Source of the DNA: Planctomycetales bacterium
GTDB lineage: Bacteria > Planctomycetota > Planctomycetia > Pirellulales > Thermoguttaceae
DNA length: 6,308 bases
Reading direction: 5' to 3'
Assembly: GCA_007122045.1 (NCBI GenBank)
Contig: SKJM01000174.1
Span: 1-6,308, forward strand
Shown here: positions 4,821-6,308 of the stretch, piece after piece
Layout of the letters: each line of letters starts with the position of its first letter
How positions within the stretch are numbered: position 1 is the stretch's first letter
The notes under the pieces: model-generated
What the model was told of the DNA's origin: nothing
Seen by the model: only the letters and a program-made list of their open reading frames with translations
Database searches by the model: none
Made by a program: the position numbers and the translations under genes

Positions 4821-6053
4821 ATGAGGGGCCTGGCCTTCTGCCTCCATCTTGCCGTCGGAGTTCTCGGCCTGTTTCTCGCCCTGCCGGCAACCCGCACCGC
4901 AGCGGTCGCCCATCCGCATGACGACGTGCCGGGCGTGGTGATCCACTACAGCTCGGCGGCGTCGGGCAGGTACATCGGCTGCCCGACTATCGCCATTCTG
5001 TCCGACGGGCAATACGTGGCCTCGCACTCGTTCTTCGGCCCAAAGGCCGGGCACCGCGACCGGGCCACGACCCTGGTGTTCGGCTCCACCGACCGAGGGC
5101 ACACGTGGTCGAAACGAACCAGGATCGACGGCCAGTTCTGGTCGACCTTCTTCGTCCACGACGGCTCGCTCTACATCATGGGCACCGACAAACAGTGGGG
5201 CGACGTGGTGATCCGTCGCTCCGACGACGCCGGCCGCTCCTGGACCGAGCCGGCCGATGAAGACTCCGGCCGGCTGCTGGACGACGGCCGCTACCACTCC
5301 AGCAGCGTGCCGGTCGTGGTCCACGACGGCCGGCTTTGGCGGGCGATGGAGGGGGAAGACACCTGGCCCCGGCGCGGCCCCGGCACACCGCATCCCTATT
5401 GCGCGTTCGTTATGTCCGCCCCGCTCGAAGCCGACCTGCTCCGAGCCGATAGTTGGACCCGCAGCAACTACCAGCGGTTCGACCTCGCCCGGGTGGGCAA
5501 GAAGCCGGGCGACCGCAGCGGCGGATGGCGCGAAGGGAACATCGTCATCGCGCCCGGCGGGCAGGTGATCAACTTCCTGCGGATCGACGACGCGGGGGTG
5601 GACCAGGCCGACCTGCTGCCCGTCTCGGCCGACGGCCGCAAGATCCGGATCGACGACGAGAACTGGGGGCTGATCGACTTTCCCGGCGGGCGGACGAAGT
5701 TCACCATCTACTTCGACCCGGTTTCGGCCCGCTACTGGTCGCTGGTCAACCAGCAGTCGGACCCCGACGCCGAGCGCAACGTGCTGGCCCTGGTTTCCTC
5801 GGCCGACCTGAAGCAGTGGAAGGTCCATACGATCGTGCTACGGCACCGCGACCGGCGGCATCATGCCTGGCAGTACGTCGACTGGCGGTTCGACGGCGCC
5901 GACATCGTGGCCGTTTCGCGCACCGGGTGGGGCGACTCGCACAACTTCCACGACGCCAACTACCTGACCTTCCACCGAATCGAACGGTTCCGCGAATTGA
6001 CCATGGACGACGCGGCCCCCTGGCTGCCCGAGCCGCAACCGGGGGGAAGTTAA
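4821..6053 (+). CDS. Secreted BNR/Asp-box sialidase-like beta-propeller protein
   Basis: The product is 410 residues with a signal peptide over residues ~1-30 (hydrophobic LAVGVLGLFLALPA, then TRTAAVA). Two clear Asp boxes, the S-x-D-x-G-x-T/S-W turn of six-bladed sialidase propellers, are STDRGHTW (89-96) and SDDAGRSW (134-141); SADLKQW (327-333) is a degenerate third. The conserved block WREGNIVIAPGGQVINFLRI (236-255) and the end HDANYLTFHRIERFR (377-391) are features I associate with the 'exo-alpha-sialidase/sialidase family' proteins common in planctomycetes. Where true sialidases have the FRIP/YRIP Arg, this protein reads RYIGCPTIAILSDG (50-63), so that catalytic Arg is not in place. It is likely an exported glycan-binding or glycoside-acting propeller, but sialidase activity is doubtful. 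It is preceded by a 364-base gap, so probably has its own promoter, and its TAA is overlapped by the repeat leading into the transposase gene. Confidence 0.8.
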   Translation: MRGLAFCLHLAVGVLGLFLALPATRTAAVAHPHDDVPGVVIHYSSAASGRYIGCPTIAILSDGQYVASHSFFGPKAGHRDRATTLVFGSTDRGHTWSKRTRIDGQFWSTFFVHDGSLYIMGTDKQWGDVVIRRSDDAGRSWTEPADEDSGRLLDDGRYHSSSVPVVVHDGRLWRAMEGEDTWPRRGPGTPHPYCAFVMSAPLEADLLRADSWTRSNYQRFDLARVGKKPGDRSGGWREGNIVIAPGGQVINFLRIDDAGVDQADLLPVSADGRKIRIDDENWGLIDFPGGRTKFTIYFDPVSARYWSLVNQQSDPDAERNVLALVSSADLKQWKVHTIVLRHRDRRHHAWQYVDWRFDGADIVAVSRTGWGDSHNFHDANYLTFHRIERFRELTMDDAAPWLPEPQPGGS

Positions 6054-6084
6054 AGGGGCCAGGCGCATATATTGGCGAGTCTGG
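6053..6084 (+). repeat. RAYT-flanking repeat with imperfect hairpin (REP candidate)
   Basis: AAGGGGCCAGG (6053-6063) begins on the last base of the BNR stop codon and is identical to 1505-1515 beside the toxin gene. It leads into an imperfect hairpin: CCAG (6059-6062) pairs with CTGG (6081-6084) and CGC (6064-6066) with GCG (6075-6077), with an eight-base loop. Location directly upstream of a RAYT gene and recurrence in the window suggest a REP-type element; this is inference from two copies. Confidence 0.4.
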
Positions 6085-6100
6085 GAGGTTTTGGTAAGAT
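6072..6100 (+). promoter_or_regulatory. Weak promoter candidate for the transposase gene
   Basis: TTGGCG (6072-6077) and TAAGAT (6095-6100) are 17 bases apart, each matching about four of six consensus positions. The predicted start falls at about the A of ATG 6107, which would make a leaderless message; no ribosome binding site is seen at normal spacing. Confidence 0.25.
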
Positions 6101-6106
6101 TGCGTC

Positions 6107-6308
6107 ATGCCTCGAACTGCCAGAGTCGCGCCGGGGGGGATGGTGTTCCATGTCCTGAACAGGGGTGTGGGGCGAATGCAGCTTTTTCGCGCGGACAAGG
6201 ACTACGACGCCTTCCGTCGCGTGTTGGAAGAGACGTTGCGCGTTGCGCCCATGCGTATCTGTGCCTACTGCTGGCTACCCAACCATGGATCCGACTGGAC
6301 GGAGCACG
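6107..6308 (+). CDS. RAYT / IS200-like Y1 transposase, N-terminal part (partial, possibly damaged)
   Basis: The ATG at 6107 reads MPRTARVAPGGMVFHVLNRG, then a FRADKDYDAFRRVLEETL helix and MRICAYCWLPNH at the window end, 67 codons in all. This is the standard N-terminus of REP-associated tyrosine transposases, single-strand DNA transposases related to IS200/IS605 that act on REP hairpins. Family members continue PNHWHLVLWPEH, where the two His form the HUH metal site. Here the text is PNHGSDWTEH: the first His (H60) is present, the W-H that should follow is missing, and the stretch is about two codons short. The catalytic Tyr lies beyond the window. The copy may therefore be inactive, or the contig edge may be poorly read. 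The gene follows the BNR gene on the same strand after 53 bases that hold the flanking repeat. Confidence 0.82.
   Translation, partial: MPRTARVAPGGMVFHVLNRGVGRMQLFRADKDYDAFRRVLEETLRVAPMRICAYCWLPNHGSDWTEH

Noticed and set aside
4514..4824. Two small plus-strand open frames in the intergenic region before the BNR gene.
   Set aside because: Neither has a ribosome binding site or a recognisable domain, and they contain the small inverted repeats, so they look non-coding.
4707..5828. Minus-strand open frame of about 373 codons opposite the BNR gene.
   Set aside because: The protein is Val/Gly/Pro/His-rich without a recognisable domain, and the opposite strand has Asp boxes and a signal peptide. 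It is a shadow frame.
1..6308. CRISPR array, tRNA or rRNA genes, or phage modules.
   Set aside because: I saw no regularly spaced repeats, no tRNA cloverleaf or CCA-type ends, no rRNA-like stretch and no phage structural proteins on either strand.

Overview
The window is GC-rich (sampled lines reach about 70% G+C). It carries genes typical of a planctomycete or a similar polysaccharide-degrading environmental bacterium: a sugar-phosphate isomerase/epimerase, a secreted LamG protein, a DUF502 membrane protein, a secreted neutral-ceramidase-like protein, a secreted BNR-repeat protein and a RAYT-type transposase. The planctomycete assignment is inferred from this gene mix and style; no marker gene is present.

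Layout, left to right. (1) 1-221 is the 3' end of a TIM-barrel isomerase/epimerase gene, overlapping by ATGA the start at 218 of a LamG-domain secreted protein. That second gene (218-1438) is broken: the LamG half-domain runs out of frame near 550 at a GAACGAAC tandem, and a second one-base shift lies at a C/G run near 1074. (2) 1540-2063, minus strand, is a MazEF-like toxin-antitoxin pair with overlapping genes, clear ribosome binding sites and a near-consensus sigma-70 promoter (TTGACG-17-TACAAT). Two ATAGGG repeats one helical turn apart overlap its -10 box. A sampled line of this cassette is about 57% G+C against about 72% in the ceramidase-like gene, which suggests acquisition. (3) 2115-2438 is non-coding and holds a strong hairpin. 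(4) 2439-4456 is a two-gene translationally coupled unit: a DUF502 inner-membrane protein, then a secreted ceramidase-fold protein that keeps the zinc-site motifs but has Ala where the ceramidase serine nucleophile should be. (5) 4457-4820 is non-coding with small inverted repeats and a candidate leftward promoter. (6) 4821-6053 encodes a secreted sialidase-like beta-propeller protein with Asp boxes. (7) From 6107 to the window edge lies the start of a RAYT (REP-associated tyrosine transposase) gene whose HUH motif looks damaged. An 11-bp sequence just upstream of it recurs beside the toxin-antitoxin cassette.

Functionally, the intact genes suggest envelope and periplasmic work on lipids or glycans, with an acquired toxin-antitoxin module and a transposase-linked element inserted between them. 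No new multi-gene system is evident. The most interesting items are the DUF502/ceramidase-like coupled pair with the altered active site, the compact TA promoter-operator, and the shared RAYT-linked repeat. The two frame breaks and the odd HUH region could be real gene decay or assembly error; the sequence alone cannot decide.
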